From: Triglochin maritima
Lineage: Eukaryota > Streptophyta > Magnoliopsida > Alismatales > Juncaginaceae
Assembly: GCA_963682175.1 (NCBI GenBank)
Contig: OY821788.1
Coordinates: forward strand, 34,601,585-34,665,584
DNA length: 64,000 nt
Direction: 5' to 3'
The position numbers were made by a program, and so were the translations under genes. Below the pieces are notes generated by a model, which was given only the letters and a program-made list of their open reading frames with translations, made no database searches and was not told the origin of the DNA. Shown here one piece after another: positions 62,552 to 64,000 of the stretch. Numbering within the stretch: position 1 is the first letter of the stretch; each line of letters opens with the position of its first letter.

Positions 62552-64000
62552 GGGTTTAGGGTTTAGGGTTTGGGGTTTAGGGTTTAGGGTTTAGGGTTTA
62601 GGGTTTAGGTTTTAGGGTTTAGGGTTTAGGGTTTTAGGGTTTAGGGTTTAGGGTTTAGGGTTTAGGGTTTTAGGGTTTAGGGTTTAGGGTTTTTTTAGGG
62701 TTTAGGGTTTAGGGTTTAGGGTTTAGGGTTTTTTTAGGGTTTAGGGTTATAGGGTTTAGGGTTTAGGGTTTAGGGTTTAGGGTTTAGGGTTAGGGTTTAG
62801 GGTTTAGGGTTTAGGGTTTAGGTTTTAGGGTTTTTTTTTTTTTAGGGTTTAGGGTTTAGGGTTTTAGGGTTTAGGGTTTAGGGTTTAGGGTTTAGGGTTT
62901 TTAGGGTTTAGGGTTTTTAGGGTTTAGGGTTTAGGGTTTAGGGTTTTAGGGTTTTAGGGTTTTAGGGTTTAGGGTTTAGGGTTTAGGGTTTTAGGGTTTA
63001 GGGTTTAGGGTTTTAGGGTTTAGGGTTTAGGGTTTAGGGTTTAGGGTTTTAGGGTTTAGGGTTTTAGGGTTTTAGGGTTTTAGGGTTTAGGGTTTAGGGT
63101 TTAGGGTTTAGGGTTTTAGGGTTTAGGGTTTTAGGGTTTTAGGGTTTAGGGTTTAGGGTTTAGGGTTTAGGGTTTAGGGTTTAGGGTTTAGGGTTTTAGG
63201 GTTTAGGGTTTTAGGGTTTAGGGTTTAGGGTTTAGGGTTTAGGGTTTAGGGTTTAGGGTTTAGGGTTTTAGGGTTTAGGGTTTAGGGTTTAGGGTTTAGG
63301 GTTTAGGGTTTAGGGTTTAGGGTTTAGGGTTTAGGGTTTTTAGGGTTTAGGGTTTTTAGGGTTTAGGGTTTAGGGTTTAGGGTTTAGGGTTTAGGGTTTA
63401 GGGTTTAGGGTTTAGGGTTTAGGGTTTAGGGTTTAGGGTTTAGGGTTTAGGGTTTAGGGTTTAGGGTTTAGGGTTTAGGGTTTAGGGTTTTAGGGTTTTA
63501 GGGTTTAGGGTTTAGGGTTTAGGGTTTAGGGTTTAGGGTTTAGGGTTTAGGGTTTAGGGTTTAGGGTTTAGGGTTTAGGGTTTAGGGTTTAGGGTTTTTT
63601 TTTAGGGTTTTTTTTTAGGGTTTAGGGTTTAGGGTTTAGGGTTTAGGGTTTAGGGTTTAGGGTTTAGGGTTTAGGGTTTAGGGTTTAGGGTTTAGGGTTT
63701 AGGGTTTAGGGTTTAGGGTTTAGGGTTTAGGGTTTAGGGTTTAGGGTTTAGGGTTTAGGGTTTAGGGTTTAGGGTTTAGGGTTTAGGGTTTAGGGTTTTT
63801 TAGGGTTTTTTTAGGGTTTAGGGTTTAGGGTTTAGGGTTTAGGGTTTAGGGTTTAGGGTTTAGGGTTTAGGGTTTAGGGTTTAGGGTTTAGGGTTTTTTA
63901 GGGTTTAGGGTTTAGGGTTTAGGGTTTAGGGTTTAGGGTTTAGGGTTTAGGGTTTAGGGTTTAGGGTTTAGGGTTTAGGGTTTAGGGTTTAGGGTTTAGG
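62552..64000 (+). repeat. Terminal telomere (TTTAGGG)n
   Basis: About 1.45 kb of TTTAGGG that continues to the window edge. The proximal 800 bp contain TTTTAGGG and longer T-run variants; from about 63360 the repeats are almost perfect apart from a few T-runs near 63596, 63797 and 63895. Orientation fits a right-hand chromosome end. It starts directly at the 5' end of insert 4. Confidence 0.97.

Overview
The window looks like the end of a flowering-plant chromosome. The right edge is about 1.45 kb of TTTAGGG, the plant telomere repeat. Its G-rich strand runs 5'->3' to the right, so the chromosome tip lies at or beyond base 64000. Most of the window is AT-rich subtelomeric satellite. The only host-gene trace I recognise is a broken eukaryotic gene near the left edge. 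I cannot name the species.

Layout, left (centromere side) to right (tip). 1-2880: low-copy DNA with a cluster of TCGGTCGACCGA palindromes, a pyrimidine-rich tract and three in-phase exons that I read as the C-terminal part of RNA polymerase III subunit RPC3/C82 on the minus strand. The gene is cut off upstream by the satellite. 2885-44994: a roughly 42 kb satellite array built on a monomer of about 169 bp. It is diverged on the left and organised into higher-order repeats of about 2187, 2905 and 960 bp further right. 44995-64000: a layered telomeric region of TTTAGGG tracts alternating with four inserts. Each insert begins on its left with a T-run fused directly to TTTAGGG. A block of satellite plus the satellite/telomere boundary is duplicated between the first two tracts.

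The inserts at 48329-51278, 51968-53741 and 54143-62551 are non-LTR retrotransposons (LINEs), all on the minus strand, with the poly(A) end toward the centromere and the 5' end toward the tip. The outermost looks complete and open: ORF1 (DUF4283-like region plus CCHC knuckle) overlaps ORF2 (APE-type endonuclease, reverse transcriptase, zf-RVT-like region, RNase H) by ATGA. The next one inward is a 5'-truncated relative. The third has an intact ORF1 but no ORF2. The innermost insert (45424-46068) has the same T-run junction but no recognised coding sequence. This is the arrangement expected if LINE RNA was reverse-transcribed from the 3' end of the telomeric G strand and telomerase then capped the new DNA, repeatedly.

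The most surprising content is in the roughly 1.9 kb 3' region shared by the two related LINEs. Each carries, antisense to the element, a two-exon gene with a short GT-AG intron, predicted to encode a 224-residue protein of identical length in both copies. Most nucleotide differences in its best-conserved part are silent. The same region holds two or three copies of a hairpin whose imperfect pairs would be G.U wobbles only in the LINE-sense RNA, and a second stem-loop next to the poly(A) tail. I do not recognise the 224-residue protein.
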